This document shows, in pieces, positions 47,690 through 59,829 of a stretch of 64,000 nucleotides of DNA. Origin of the DNA: Cryptomeria japonica (Eukaryota; Streptophyta; Pinopsida; Cupressales; Cupressaceae); assembly GCF_030272615.1 (NCBI RefSeq), contig NC_081411.1:38322140-38386139 (forward strand), read 5' to 3'. Each line of letters starts with the position of its first letter. Position 1 is the stretch's first letter. Under the pieces are notes generated by a model, which was given only the letters and a program-made list of their open reading frames with translations, had not been told where the DNA came from and ran no database searches. The position numbers were made by a program, and so were the translations under genes.

Positions 47690-48610
47690 GAATAGATAGA
47701 CAGCTACACTCATTTCCAAACAGAAATAGAAGTCATAGGCACCTTTATTTTGGTACTCTTATTATTTACTTAATAATGAAAATGAAATGTTCAGTAATTT
47801 TTAGGAAAAATTGAAATTACATTTAAATCTATTTAATTTTCATTTGTAAACTATTCTTTTTTGATATATTACCAAACAATTTCAGTAATATGATATAATT
47901 TCTATTTATGATGATAATTGTTATCAATAATTTTAAATCTAATAGACTATGATTTGAAGAATGATAATAATTCATAATATTTTAATTCAATGAAAATATA
48001 GATAATCCCTCACTTTTAAAGAAAGTAGAAGTGGTGGATGTCTTTAATTTCCCACACTTTCTATTTACTTAAATAAGATAAAGAAATGTTCAACAAATTT
48101 TGAAGAAAAATGAAATTGCATAGACATTCACATGTCAAAGTAGTCATTTAATTTATTTTTATTTGTATTTTATGTCATAAACTTAAAAAAGGTTGGTTGG
48201 AATTGTATTCAAATTCATATGTCAAAAAAGTCATTTGAGCTATTTTTATTTGTAGTCTACATCATAAACTTTAAAGAAATTAGATGGGCTTGTATTCAAA
48301 TTCACATATCAAAAAGTCATTTAATTTATTTTTATTTGTATTTCACATCAGAAACTTAAACAAGATTAAATGGACTTGAATTCACATGTCAAAACAATCT
48401 GTTTCATTTATTTTTATTTGTACTTCAAATCAGTAACTTAAAAGAGATTGAATGAACTTAAATATGAAAAATGTCAATAAAATTTATTTTTTATATCTAC
48501 TCCCATACTTGAAACTTACTTAATGCACATACCAAAGAAATCAGTTTGATTTATTTTTATATGTACTGCGCACCAGAAATTTAAAAGAAATTGGATGGAC
48601 CATCACAGAA
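47690..48610. repeat. ~86-bp tandem repeats with a longer upstream duplication
   Basis: From about 48110 to 48600 a unit of ~86 bp recurs about five times: TTCACATGTCAAAAAAGTCA, then TTTAATTTATTTTTATTTGTA, then CATCAGAAACTTAAA-AGATT. Further left, the block with CTATTTACTTAA, GAAATGTTCA and AAATTGAAATTACAT or similar occurs near 47760 and again near 48070, a ~310-bp duplication. Confidence 0.75.
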
Positions 48611-49157
48611 AAGAAAACTAGCTATGTACCCATATAAATCACCAGTTCCATAAGAATATCCTCTAATGTGTTTCTTTACATATGTATGACTGCCAATTTA
48701 TATGGCCGCTTCACAGAAAAAGAGCTCCGGAAAAAGTGAACATGCTGAGCGTACACTAATTCAAATAGTGTATGCGTGTGGGAAAGTGGACAAATTAAAT
48801 TTTGGGTAGATAGGCTAACTATCAAAATGCCACCAGGTCGTAAGTTGAACTCGTTATAAACCAGTATAGGTAAACATAATTGACTGGAATTAAATAATTG
48901 AATTCTAATAAATCTTTTTAGAACAATACATGAAATTTGACGGAAAAAAATCAAATTCCAGACGTGCAATATAAAGCTGGCTCTTGGAAGGCTACTGTTG
49001 AACAGTATTTTCTAGCTCGTGAATAGCTCTCTGGAAAAGGTTTTGTTTCTCTTATACGTTCTTCACTCTTGTAATCTTATCTCAAATGAAATTGTTATTT
49101 TCTAAAGGCTTTAAAGTTTATTAAGAACAGTAAATGCTGGTTTCGCACTCACCAAAA
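48611..49157. other. Spacer left of the SDR inverted repeat
   Basis: No reading frame with domain text. I looked for a first exon or promoter of the SDR gene on either strand and found none. Confidence 0.35.
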
Positions 49158-49537
49158 TTATAACTTCGGCTGCGTGATTAACGCCGTGCATTACTCTTTA
49201 CATTTGCTTTCATCACTCGCTCAAATTCCTGCACATCATAGTGTATGCCCAATTTTTGGTTGTCGATGGTTCCTGCATTATTATATACATAATGTTTAGT
49301 TTTCCGTGCTTTTCCATGGCCAAATCCACTCCTGCACTTACATCTTGTTCTTTGCTCACATCACAGTGAATATATGTCGCCCAGGGAGAAAGGGATTCGG
49401 CCAGTTTCATGCCAGCTTCGTCTGCAATGTCTACAATAATGACTTTGGCTCCATGATTTGCAAATAGACGAGCAGTGGCCTCCCCAGTGCCTGCCGATCC
49501 GCCTGTGATTATTGCAACCTTGCCTTCCAGTCTGCAT
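49158..49537 (-). pseudogene. Short-chain dehydrogenase (SDR) fragment, N-terminal half of exon 2, minus strand
   Basis: Read on minus from a clean acceptor (TTTTTTGTTAG at about 49548-49538). The text RLEGKVAIITGGSAGTGEAT gives the NAD(P)-binding TGGxxGTG motif, VIIVDIADEAG the second strand, and CDVSKEQDVSAGVD the adenine-side Asp. The expected NNAG motif is present but out of frame because two extra bases (TA) precede it. The text then continues in the shifted frame to about 49158, where similarity stops. This is the layout of plant SDR110C enzymes of the secoisolariciresinol-dehydrogenase type. Exon 1 and the catalytic half are absent, so it is dead. It forms the left arm of an inverted repeat with 49597-49885. 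Confidence 0.85.
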
Positions 49538-49885
49538 CTAACAAAAAAGAGATTTATTTTCCACAAAAATCATTTTAGAAAGAAAAATAGCTCTAGACAT
49601 TATTGCAGACATTGCAGACGAAGCTGGCATGAAACTGGCGGAATCCCTTTCTCCCTGGGCGACATATTTTCACTGTGATGTGAGCAAATAACAAGATGTA
49701 AGCGCAGCAGTGGATTTGGCCATGGAAAAGCACGGAAAACTGGACATCATATATACAATAATGCAGAAACCATCGACAACCAAAAATTGGGCGTAGACTA
49801 TGATATGCAGGAATTTGAGCGAGTGATGAAAGCAAATGTAAAAGAAGTAATGCACGGCATTAAGCACACAGCCCAAGTTATGATT
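49158..49885. repeat. Inverted repeat made of two SDR gene pieces
   Basis: Left arm about 49158-49446, right arm about 49597-49885, spacer about 150 bp. Arms are near-identical over about 290 bp, including GACGAAGCTGGCATGAAACTGGC and TTGGCCATGGAAAAGCACGG (one strand in each arm). A transcript through it would fold into a long hairpin. Confidence 0.85.
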
Positions 49886-50185
49886 CCCAATAGAAAAGGG
49901 AGCATTATCTCAACAGCTAGTATTGCAGGAATAGTAGGAGGAGTTACTCCTTACCCCTACAATGCGTCGAAACATGACGTTATTGGTCAGACTAAGAGCG
50001 GTGCAGCAGAGCTTGGGAAATGTTGTAAACGAGTGAATTGCATTTCTCCTGCTATAGCTCCCACAGATACGGCAATGAAATACATGGGAATGACCCCTTC
50101 ACCAGAGGCAAAGGCCAAGGTGGGGGCCGCGGCTCAGGCCATAGCCCCCTTAAAGGAAGCAGTTCTTAAAGTAGAGGATATATAA
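49597..50185 (+). pseudogene. SDR fragment, middle and catalytic part, plus strand
   Basis: Begins inside the second Rossmann strand (DIADEAGMKLAESLSPWAT) and lacks the TGGxxGTG motif. It has an in-frame TAA after CDVSK (about 49688) and the same extra TA before the NNA(G) motif as its inverted partner. From 49800 the frame is open: MQEFERVMKANV, GSIISTASIAGIVGG with the catalytic Ser, and YNASK, the YxxxK catalytic pair, then VNCISP. It stops at 50183-50185 right after VEDI, where intact members continue about 35 residues to a VDGG end. It could not bind its cofactor. The parent enzyme would be an NAD(P)-dependent alcohol oxidoreductase; the substrate cannot be read from the sequence. Confidence 0.87.
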
Positions 50186-50229
50186 CAGAGATATTGGTAG
50201 TTGCTTAACGAAGATAATTGAAATACCAA

Positions 50230-50295
50230 TCTACTTGTAGATAGGAATGGGCAATAGTTATTTCTACTTGTAGATAGGAATGGGCAATAGTTGAG
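50230..50295. repeat. 33-bp tandem duplication
   Basis: TCTACTTGTAGATAGGAATG and the following GGCAATAGTT occur twice in a row, almost unchanged, just downstream of the SDR fragment. Confidence 0.9.
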
Positions 50296-50469
50296 TTTGT
50301 CTTGGGGTGGCAACTAATTCTCCTTTATTATATTTAGAAGTTCTGTAATCTACCATAAATTGTTAGATGTTTGTTTTTGAAACATCTTTTGTGGTAAATT
50401 CTTTCATATAGTTTTAGAAAGTTAAAGTGACCTATTCATGGTGTGGCATCAAACTAGGGCAAAAGTTTC

Positions 50470-53190
50470 AAGTGCAAATTCAATTGGGAAGCTAAGATTA
50501 GATGGCCCTCATACTAAATATGCTATCCATCCCAAGAATAATTGTCCTTTGAAGAAGGGTGAGTGGACACCTAGTGTATGAGTTGATACATGCGATTATT
50601 TTACTAGCATCCTTCACATAAGTCATATCTCCAAGCAAGGTTGGCCGTAGATAAAGTAGGATGGTCCTCAAATTTGTTTGATAACACATCAATTACCACA
50701 TTATCATGACACCTTTTCGTAGGTTATCTCAAAATCTTATCCTAATTAAAAAAATGGTGACCCACCTTTGTCACTCTAGAGAGAATACTTCCTAGTTTAG
50801 TGAATATTTGAGGCAATGGTGATAAATTTCAATGTAGAGTACCTTCCAATAACATAGGGACAACATTTATTGAGTACATGAAAAATGGATAGAATTTCCT
50901 TCTTATTGATGGAATGGGTAATATTTTTAATAGTGTGAATGTTACATGTAGAGGAAAAGGGGCTAGGCTTCCTACATGAGAACAACACCTAACCTAGAGT
51001 CCAAAGCATCAATTTCAATAATAAATAATTTAGATAAAGTTGGAATAAAAGAAACTAGATTTATGCAAATAATGTACTTTAGGAAATCAATTTTTTCTTC
51101 TGTAGTTGCAAAGCAATAAAAAAATATTTTTTAACATGGTTTGAGGGAACAATAATTTTTCCATTATCTTTCATAATTCTATGGTAATAATATGTGAAGC
51201 CTAAAAAGTCATAAGGTTCTTCAAGGATTTTTCTTTAGTTCAATTTTATATGGGGTGAATCTTCATTAGGTCAACCTTAAGTCTAGCCTTAGAAATAATT
51301 TACCATAGATAATCAATTTCTATCCAACTAAATGAACATTCAAAATATTTTGCAAATAAGTGTTTGGAAGAGTGGATTTTATGATCATCATCCAAGTTTA
51401 AGACATGCATTTTTCATGTCTAAATATAAACATGAACATTATCGAAGAAGACTATAGTGAAAACTATATATAATTGACTAAAACATCTAGTTCATCAAGC
51501 TCTAAAAGGTGGATGGTCTCCTTGGCAGCATGGAAGATTAAGACCATCCTCTATAGGTAGTAGAGTCTCTGAGACACAAGAGTGCAAACCACAATCTTCA
51601 TGGCTATTTCAATCTTACTAGAATGAGTGGCCACATCCACATCGACACCATGAAGCAAAACTTGAGTGAAGAGGAACCCAACCTACAATGCATGGGGCAT
51701 TACCCAAATGGTCTAGTAGCTCTTGGAGATGAATAACCTCAACTGCAACCTTGTTGTCTTGTACCTGAATCTATATAAGAAAATTAGAGAAAGTAATCAT
51801 TTCAGTAGACAAAAAGTGTTTTTCACTATTTTGGGAGCCAATAGATGATACTAGATTTAGTAATGTTTGGTGGAATCTTAACTATCAAGACCCTCCTCCT
51901 CGACCTAGCTTATATACAACTATTTAATTCTATTTCTAGGATTGACCCCTTTGTAACTATCATTTTGTTAGACTTTTGTTCTGTCATATGTCACCCCACT
52001 TTTTTGTGAATATTATACTATTTTATTTTTCATTAAATATGATGTTAAATAGGAATTCATAAAAGTGATCGATGATACACTAGTGAAGCCAAATGGATTG
52101 TAAATAAACTCATAATAGGCATCATGAGTGTAGAAGGCTATTTTGGAATATGATATTCTTTAATATGGTTGTGATGATAACATCACCATAAATCAAGCTT
52201 GAAGAAAATAATGCATAATGGATTTCATCTAACAGTTCATTAACTACTAGAATGGGAATTTTATCCTTGATAGATTATTTTTTTAGCTCATAATAATTAA
52301 TGCTATGGGTATAGGACCCATATTGATTACACACCTAAAGAAAAGGCAAGGAGAAAATGCTCACTCTACATTGTAATCCCTCGGTATAGTAGTTTCTGGA
52401 TTATTTTTTCAATCTTAGTATTTTGTATAAAGTGGTATACCTATTGGCATATATTTGTGTATGTACTCCTATGTAGTAGTTAAGTGGCATGATCTATAGT
52501 GCATTTTGGAAGGAAAGCTAGTTGTTTCTACAAAGACGTTTGTATGGAGGAGTAAATTTTATTTGAAATACATAGGACAGTTTAAAGTTGAAGAGTTGGT
52601 AACTTGAAAAGTAGAAATATTGGAAATAATTCCATAGGATCCATTTGCAAGTAAATTTTTCACACATGATAAAAGTAATGGAAATAATATATCTAGTGTT
52701 GATTCCTTGTAATGTTTCATGTTGACTATTGGTGATAAATTTTGCCTAGATTTTGAATATCCCATGGGATAGAAGTAAGATTTCAAAGCCACTTTATGCC
52801 CAACACAATGCCACAACCCCCCATGTCTAAGAAAAAAATGCTAGATTTGACATTGTATTCCCATATAGAAATATAACATTTTTTTTGTCTTTGGTATCTC
52901 AAGGTAAGGTTCCACCATTAGTTATCATGAACTCAAAAATAGAATAAGGATTATTAGGATAGCTGACTTATTTTCTAAACTAGGTCAATAAAATTATTAG
53001 TGTTTCCAAAACAAACAAGAATTTTGAGAGAATGTTTCTTAATAAAATCTTAAAAATCATTATTTGAGGAATGCAAATCTTATCTAATTCATGCATAGAA
53101 ATTTTAGGAGGAAGGTCGACATTTGGATCCTCAATGGAGAGTTTATTTTTCTCTTATGACTCTCTAGATTTTTCTATTCCTTTACATTAG
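50470..53190 (-). pseudogene. pol: Degenerate Ty3/gypsy protease-RT-RNase H, minus strand
   Basis: Read on minus, many stops and shifts but family order kept. Protease: ILVCFGNTNNFID (about 53020) and EYNVKSSIFFL then a GG-GIVLGI-W block (about 52860-52780). RT: text corresponding to the YRYP lead-in, ELLDE, a THDAYYEF-PFG block (about 52150-52080), and a FFDDI-like block near 51450. After it come GHIISG-like and FLGLTYYYHRIM-like text (about 51220-51170) and an RNase H-like block of CRKP, THSINKKEILSIFH, CCPYVIGRY (about 50960-50830). Text then thins out toward 50470. No integrase is seen before the SDR fragment. Domain style suggests a chromovirus-like Ty3 element. Confidence 0.8.
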
Positions 53191-54214
53191 GTAAAGGGTT
53201 GACATAAAGGAAATATAAATTTTGATTTCATGTAAATTTTTCTTCACAATTATTATATACTATTTATATTTATCATAATTTCATTATAATATAGTCACCA
53301 TCTAGGGTTATTTATTTTTGATTCATTATTTCTAATCAATCATGTCTTATAATGTCTTATAACATGTATCATGAGTTTGTCAAAAAGTTTAACTTCCACT
53401 TACATCTCTATTATTTATCATAGATGCTCTTGAATTTCTTATGTCGAAGGCCATTGTATAATCCTTATCATTTGATTTACAATGATAATAGAACCTTTTC
53501 ATAATATTGAAGATCTTAAAGGGATCCATATCTTTGTAACTTGCTTGCTCTAGTTAACGCCCATTTTCATTTTTTCTAGGACAAAATCAACATTTAGAGC
53601 CCTAAAAGTTACAATTTTGTATTTTATAGCCTACAAATTGTTCTCTTTTCTATTCTTAACATTATTATGTAAGGTTTAGAGGTGTTTACAAACAAATATT
53701 TTTAGCAAGTTTCTCCAAACTTATTAGGAACTAGTTTTCAGATTCTATCATCAATTTCAATCATATGATTTTGTTTTCTAAAAAATAATATCAAGTGGTT
53801 AATTGAAATATGTTATAAGATTTCCATATATTTGGTGTGTGTTTTCATCTTGAATATTTTTGTCAATTGGTAGATCCTATTGAGTGACACAAAAAATTAT
53901 ATATTTTTTATTTTTAATAAATTGGTTATTTTTGTAGTTTGTAGAGATGAAATGTAAACATTATTAGGTTTTTATGTTCCATTACCTCACATAATTTTAT
54001 AATTTATTACTTCAATAGAGGATTTAGGATTTATCTATATTTTGAAATTAATTGGTAATGATGACATACCTTCAGCTCAATAATTTTAATATACAGGTGA
54101 ACAATTTTTTGAGCATTCTTGTTAATGTCCCCTTTCAAAAAATACCATTTATTATCTATAATAATTTTGGTTACCAAAAATAATAAATTGGGACCTATGG
54201 TTAAACCAAGAATA
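53191..54214. other. Spacer between two divergent Ty3 remnants
   Basis: Would be expected to hold gag of the minus-strand remnant. I see only a suggestive minus-strand FYYHCKSNDKDY text near 53480 and no firm domain. Confidence 0.4.
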
Positions 54215-55142
54215 ATGTCTTTTATAGTGATTTGGTCAAATCAAAATTAATATCTAAGAAAAAAAGGATATTTTACATACATTAATGACCAAATAGTTGC
54301 ATGGGATTTGGATGATCAAATATTGGTAGTTACTTGACCTTTTAGAGGTCGAATCACAAGTCAAATAAATGGCTCTTTTGATTGGATAGTGGAAGATAGT
54401 GGTTAAAAACTAGAAAAGTAGTTACCAATCTTGAAATTCAATATTATCCCTATTTTTGCATGGAGTTTTGGTAACCTAAGAGTTGTATTTGAAATTGGTT
54501 TAAATTTAATGTTGGTTTGGCTTTGTTAACTGTATTCAATTTTCTATTTATCATTAAAGTTTTGATGGTCTTCAGAGGCTGATAAACCTATGGATAAAAA
54601 AGAATTAAGTATAGGAGTTTGAATATTCTAGGTGAGATAAGGATGAGAGTGTAAGAGTAATCAAGGTTCAAGTAGGACGGTTCTAGATTTCATAATTTTC
54701 TTTAGTAGTTTGTATGGGTTTGATAGTACTTTGTTTATGAATGTCATGGGTTTGTATTTCTAGTTTCTTGTAGTATTTGATAATAACATGGTGTCTATAT
54801 ATTATTATTATTTTATGCTTTAGATTAATATTTCATCATTTGGTAGAGGTTTTGTACATTGGGTGAAGTTTCATGAAGAAGCAATGTTGTTCACCAATTC
54901 TTGTAAGAACCATATTTTTTTTGAGATATGAAATAAAGTTACAGAAGTTCATTTAATAGTATATATCATTTATGATGTTAAATAATTTATTATTTCATAT
55001 TACAAATATATGAAACTGTTTACATAGTAGATTTGGTATTCCTTGACAACGCTTGATATACTTTATGTTGTAGGAAATCTTTGGCAATTATATAATTTGA
55101 TGAGTATTCAAATATGATTAAAGATATTTGCAATGGATATAA
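54215..55142 (+). repeat. Dispersed repeat B, copy 2; probable 5' LTR of a Ty3 element
   Basis: Matches 27120-28470 block by block, without the internal duplication seen there. Its right end abuts a primer site and a gag coding region, the expected place of a 5' LTR. The left edge is approximate and I did not find a clean TG terminus. Confidence 0.65.
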
Positions 55143-55145
55143 CTA

Positions 55146-55156
55146 TGGTATCAGAG
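55146..55156 (+). promoter_or_regulatory. Primer-binding site, initiator-tRNA-Met type
   Basis: TGGTATCAGAG followed by TT instead of CC. This tRNA is used by many plant chromoviruses as well as Copia elements. Confidence 0.75.
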
Positions 55157-55192
55157 TTATGTTCCTTTTAGCATTAGGGTTTAACTAAATTT

Positions 55193-56640
55193 ATGCAGCC
55201 AAGTGAAAGGGAAATAAGGTATTTGTAATGTGAAAGAAATAAAGGACCTTTAGATAGTTCATCCTAAGAAGAAACTGAAGTAAATGATTAAATGCTGGTA
55301 GATATGGTTGATGTCAATCTCAACTGATTAATTTTTTTTTATTAACATCCAAGACAACTAAAGGAAAACTATAGAAAGTCTTTTGGAGACTAGAGAGGTG
55401 ATGAGGTTGATGGTAGAGAAACTTCAAGGTTTGGTTTTTCCATAGGAGAAAGGAAGTACTTCAAAAAATTTAATGCTCCAAAGTAACCCTTTTCAAAAAT
55501 TTCATAGAATATTCTCTTACCTACAAATGAAGTATCCTCTCCAAACACATCTTCTAAGCCTATGGAATCAACTCTAGGAGATTTGGTTGCAATGAGAGCT
55601 ACTTATAATAATCAAGATGAAAAATTCCAAATTTTAGTTCCATTCAAATATTATGTGAACATTATGAATACCTCTCTATCAATAAAGGGTTATAAGAAGC
55701 ATATTACCTTGAATGGGAATAGAAGAAGAATTATTTGTGTAAAATTTTAGCTACTACCTTTGAGAGAACAAATAATATTTTGGCTAGAGCTTGGCTACAG
55801 AAAATAAAAATCTTTTTCACTCTCAACCAGATATAAATGAGAAGGATCTTGTTTAGTATGCAACTTTTCACATTGAATATGTTGCATGTAACTCATGGTA
55901 TCATGGTATGACTAGTCAAGGCTAAAAAAAGTAAAGACTTTTGATGAATTTAGTCAAAGGAGAAGAAGAATATTTTGAGCTATCAATGTTAATGAGTATG
56001 AGGGATATCTTTAGAATATTGTTGTTATGGTAATAGATATGTCAAAAAAGAGGACCATTTATCATTTCATTAAATTCCTTGAAGAAACCTATTAGGGATT
56101 TGGTTTAGGCTGTTTTATCCACTATCTTATGGGAAGAAGTAGAAAGAATTTACTAGTTGGAAACTTCTATGACAAATAAACTAGTAACTCAATAGGATAA
56201 ACCTCCTAATCTTTGGAAATATAAGAGAAACATATATAAAAATACATTCTCAACACATACACCTAATAATGTGCCAAATGAAACAAATAAGGTGGATGAT
56301 GAAACAAGGAATGAGCTTGAAAGTAAGAATATTTCTTTCACTTGTAGAGAACCATTAGTTTTAGGATACAAATGTTTGAGTAAAGGAAAAGTATACTTTA
56401 TTTAATTTGTTTAAGATATTTAATCAAGTGATAATGAGGAATTCCATGATACTAGAGAAGAAAAAGAAGAAAAAGAAGAAAGAAATCAACAAGGGAGACA
56501 CTTTAGCACCTTTATTAGGAGCTCTAAGGTTTAATACTTTTTGTAATGCCATGTCCAAAGAACCAAGGAAAAGCTTGACCAAACAAAGTCTTTCGAAACA
56601 CAACAACTAAAGCACCAAAGACACAACATAACATGTCACA
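55193..56640 (+). pseudogene. gag: Decayed Ty3/gypsy gag with zinc knuckle, plus strand
   Basis: Opens MQPSEREI at 55193. Successive fragments follow plant Ty3 gag order: AWLQKIKIFFTLN (about 55783-55825), a WHHGM-like block (about 55893-55912), FDEFSQRRR-like text, DMSKKRTIYHFIKFLEE (about 56035-56090), then RNELESKNISFTCREP and GYKCLSKGKVYFI (about 56310-56400). The last is the zinc knuckle with its final residues altered. An acidic or basic EEKEEKEER run follows and possibly the start of protease. Stops occur throughout. Gag would package element RNA into particles; this copy is dead. Confidence 0.78.
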
Positions 56641-58099
56641 CTTGCACTACAAGGTGTGAATGAGTTTCATGCGGAACAAAAAAAAATTGACAACAAGAAT
56701 GACCATTGAACAAGCAAGGAGGTATTGGCAAAAGACTGTAAAGTCACTAGATAAAACAATCACCAACTTTGAAGAGAGAAATACCACCATCAAAAGGATG
56801 TTGAGGTGAAACTCACAATCATGCTCTCTCATGACACCACATAATCATAGGTTGAGGAAGCTCTCAACCTCCAACTCATTCCAAGTAATACTTAAAAAAG
56901 TAATTACATAGTTACACCAACAATAGCTAACAAGGAGCAAACACAACTCAACTCAAAATGACAAGTAAAACCTACCGGGCTGAATTATCAGGGTCAAAGA
57001 TCAATATTAACTCTCTCCCTACAATACTACTATAGGCGGAAGAGTGAAGGTGTGAAGTTTAAAAATTGATAAACTAGATTGATGTTTGGGGTTCGTATTA
57101 ACCACCATAGAACAAAGAAATGTGAAGGCATAATGTCCAAAATATGACACCCAAGGACATATAACATCCAACACCTAATAGACTCTTATCAGGGATTTAG
57201 ATTCAATGTTTTGAACTTCCAAGTTTGAAATAAACATTGGAATTATTTATGCTCGATCCCAAAAATTCTAACGACTACAAGACTAAAAAGTACCTTTTAG
57301 AGATTGATAATTGGGGGCACATCTACCCCTTTTAAAGTATGATATGCACACTTTTGATGTACAATTCCTAACACATAAAAAAACCTAGTGATGGAGAATT
57401 TTTTTTTGGGGCTCAAGGTTGCGGTTTGGATGCATTTTTCACACTAAGGGAATTCTGAAGAGTAAAAAACCAATAAAAAATATTCAAAAACTAGAAAGGT
57501 ATTAATGATGAAGACTGTTCTTTCAAGGTTTGGGGGTCAATGTTGCACTGTACCTTGTCCCCATATTTAATCAACTTCACAAGACATAGGCTCAATCCTT
57601 GAATCCTAAAATACTTGGAGGAAAAGGACAAAGCTAAGAGTCCCTCGATGATTGGGTTAAGGTGTTAAGGCTTATCCCTAACTTAGGTTCAACGAAAATG
57701 AAAAGGTAAAAGCCTGATCGTTGAGGTCCAAAATACTATGGAAAATGATAACTTAATAAGGTCCATGGGTAGGGTCTAACCTAAATAAAGGAAAAAAGAG
57801 GCAACACCTATGCCTATCACAAGTCTAAACTAGAGTGTCCAAATGGCCAAAAATAATCTAACACTCTACACACAAATATATATAGACAAGAGAAACATAT
57901 GATGGGATACACAACACCACCCTTGACATCAATTAGGATAGTATTTTCATTTTAAAGCCCAAGGAAAATTGTGTACATACATTAATAGAACAAAGAGCAT
58001 TTTCTAAAAATAATGTTCATTTTGAGCCCCAAATAAAGATACTTAAGTTTTTTATAAGTGGACGAAGATGGTGAATAAAAAAGTGGCCACATACTTAAG
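56641..58099. other. Unassigned, possibly decayed continuation of the Ty3 element
   Basis: No protease or RT text can be followed. AT-rich with short G-runs (for example near 57312 and 57405); no repeat partner in the window. Confidence 0.35.
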
Positions 58100-58295
58100 A
58101 AAATCTAAAAATGAACATAACCCGACTGAGTTATGGTTAGGAAAATCTGAACCATAACCAAATTAGGTTGTTTTTTTTTTTTTAAAAGATGATCAGGTTC
58201 TGTTATATTAAAAACCCTGATCATGTTATTTAAGTTGAAAAAGTCTAATCAGGTTATTTTGATTATAAATATTCTTTAAAAAACTAGATTGGGTC
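58100..58295. repeat. CCTGATCAGG-type short repeats, left cluster
   Basis: Variants of AACCTGATCAGGTT separated by A/T runs recur about five times (for example ACCCGACTGAGTTATGG, GATGATCAGGTTCTG, CCCTGATCATGTTATTT, TCTAATCAGGTTATTTT, GATTGGGTCATTTT). The same words recur at 59680-59790. Confidence 0.6.
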
Positions 58296-59290
58296 ATTTT
58301 AACCCAGCGCCTCCACCAAAATCACTAAAAACCCAAGCTATAGTCTACAAAATGTGTTAATGATTTTGGTTCTATTAAGAAAATCAAGATGCCATGTCAT
58401 TGCAAAGGTAAGTTTATGAGTTTTTGTGCATTTTTAAATTGTTTTTCATTTAAAATTTTTCTTTAGTTTTTTAGGATTTTATTAATTTCATTTTATTTTT
58501 TAAATTTGATATGAGATTCTCAACAAAACTATCCCCTCAACAAAATGTGTCATTTAATCCTCCTAATCCTTTGATAAACCCTTCCCAAACCACATAGGAG
58601 GATTTACTAGGTCATTTGGCACAAAATAGAGTTACCATTTGCATTATAGTGTCTTTACTAAAGGCATCAAAACACCAACACCATGCAAACCTTAATATAG
58701 CCCTAGAAATAATGGTGGAAAGTGTTGACAATGTTTCAAATCATGTGACTAAATGGGATGCATATAGAAATTCATGTCACAACTTTTATGCACAAGATCT
58801 ATCATACAATGTAGTGAAAAATAAAGAAAGACTTTTCACTAGTCCCTAAACCTAGGAGACCCTACCTCTTAATTAAAAAAAAGTTTCCTATAAATTGATA
58901 TAATCTCTTGGCCATGAAAATTGTTTTTTGGGATATGTGGTGGATGGTCTTTGACCAACCCCCTTACAATAATCTTAACATGATTTTATATTTTTGGAGA
59001 AAACCATATTGTGAGCTCATCCTTAATGGGATACCTAATTATTTCTATATGAAGGAGATCTAGGATAGAGGCAAAGGATTTTCCTAGGATAGACCAGGGG
59101 CTTAGCAAATAAAGAACACCCAAAATGGGGTTCCAATAGCTATGAAACCCCTTTTGCACATCATGGTCCTAATAACTTGAAGGCATTTATAGAGATGGAG
59201 ACTCTTCAGGTAGCTGTCATGCTAACTAAAACCATCATCTAGCATGGGACACATTTATCACAACCTTTTGGCTCAGATGATGGTGCTACA
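58296..59290. other. Unassigned region between two CCTGATCAGG clusters
   Basis: Contains a 78-codon ORF at 58616-58849 (MAQNRVTICIIVSLLKASKH...) preceded by Asn/Pro-rich text from about 58511, a layout seen in retroelement gag N-termini. I do not recognise a domain and would not call it a gene. Confidence 0.25.
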
Positions 59291-59595
<305 letters not shown>

Positions 59596-59679
59596 TATGT
59601 CTACATATATATGAATACAAGTATGTCTACATATACGAAGCTATAGATGAATATATTTATGTTTACATATATGAGTATA

Positions 59680-59790
59680 AATGAACATAACCTGATCAGG
59701 TTTTCAATGAATAGAAAGCCTGATTGGGCTTTTAAATAAACAAAAGACTAATTAGGTTATTTAAAAAATATAAGACCGATCCGGTTACAA
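59680..59790. repeat. CCTGATCAGG-type short repeats, right cluster
   Basis: CCTGATCAGGTTTT, CCTGATTGGGCTTTT, ACTAATTAGGTTATTT and ACCGATCCGGTTAC occur about 30 bp apart, close to the left cluster in sequence and spacing. Confidence 0.65.
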
Positions 59791-59829
59791 CTTATGATTA
59801 TCCTTGGATGGCAGGGCTGAGGCTTGGGG

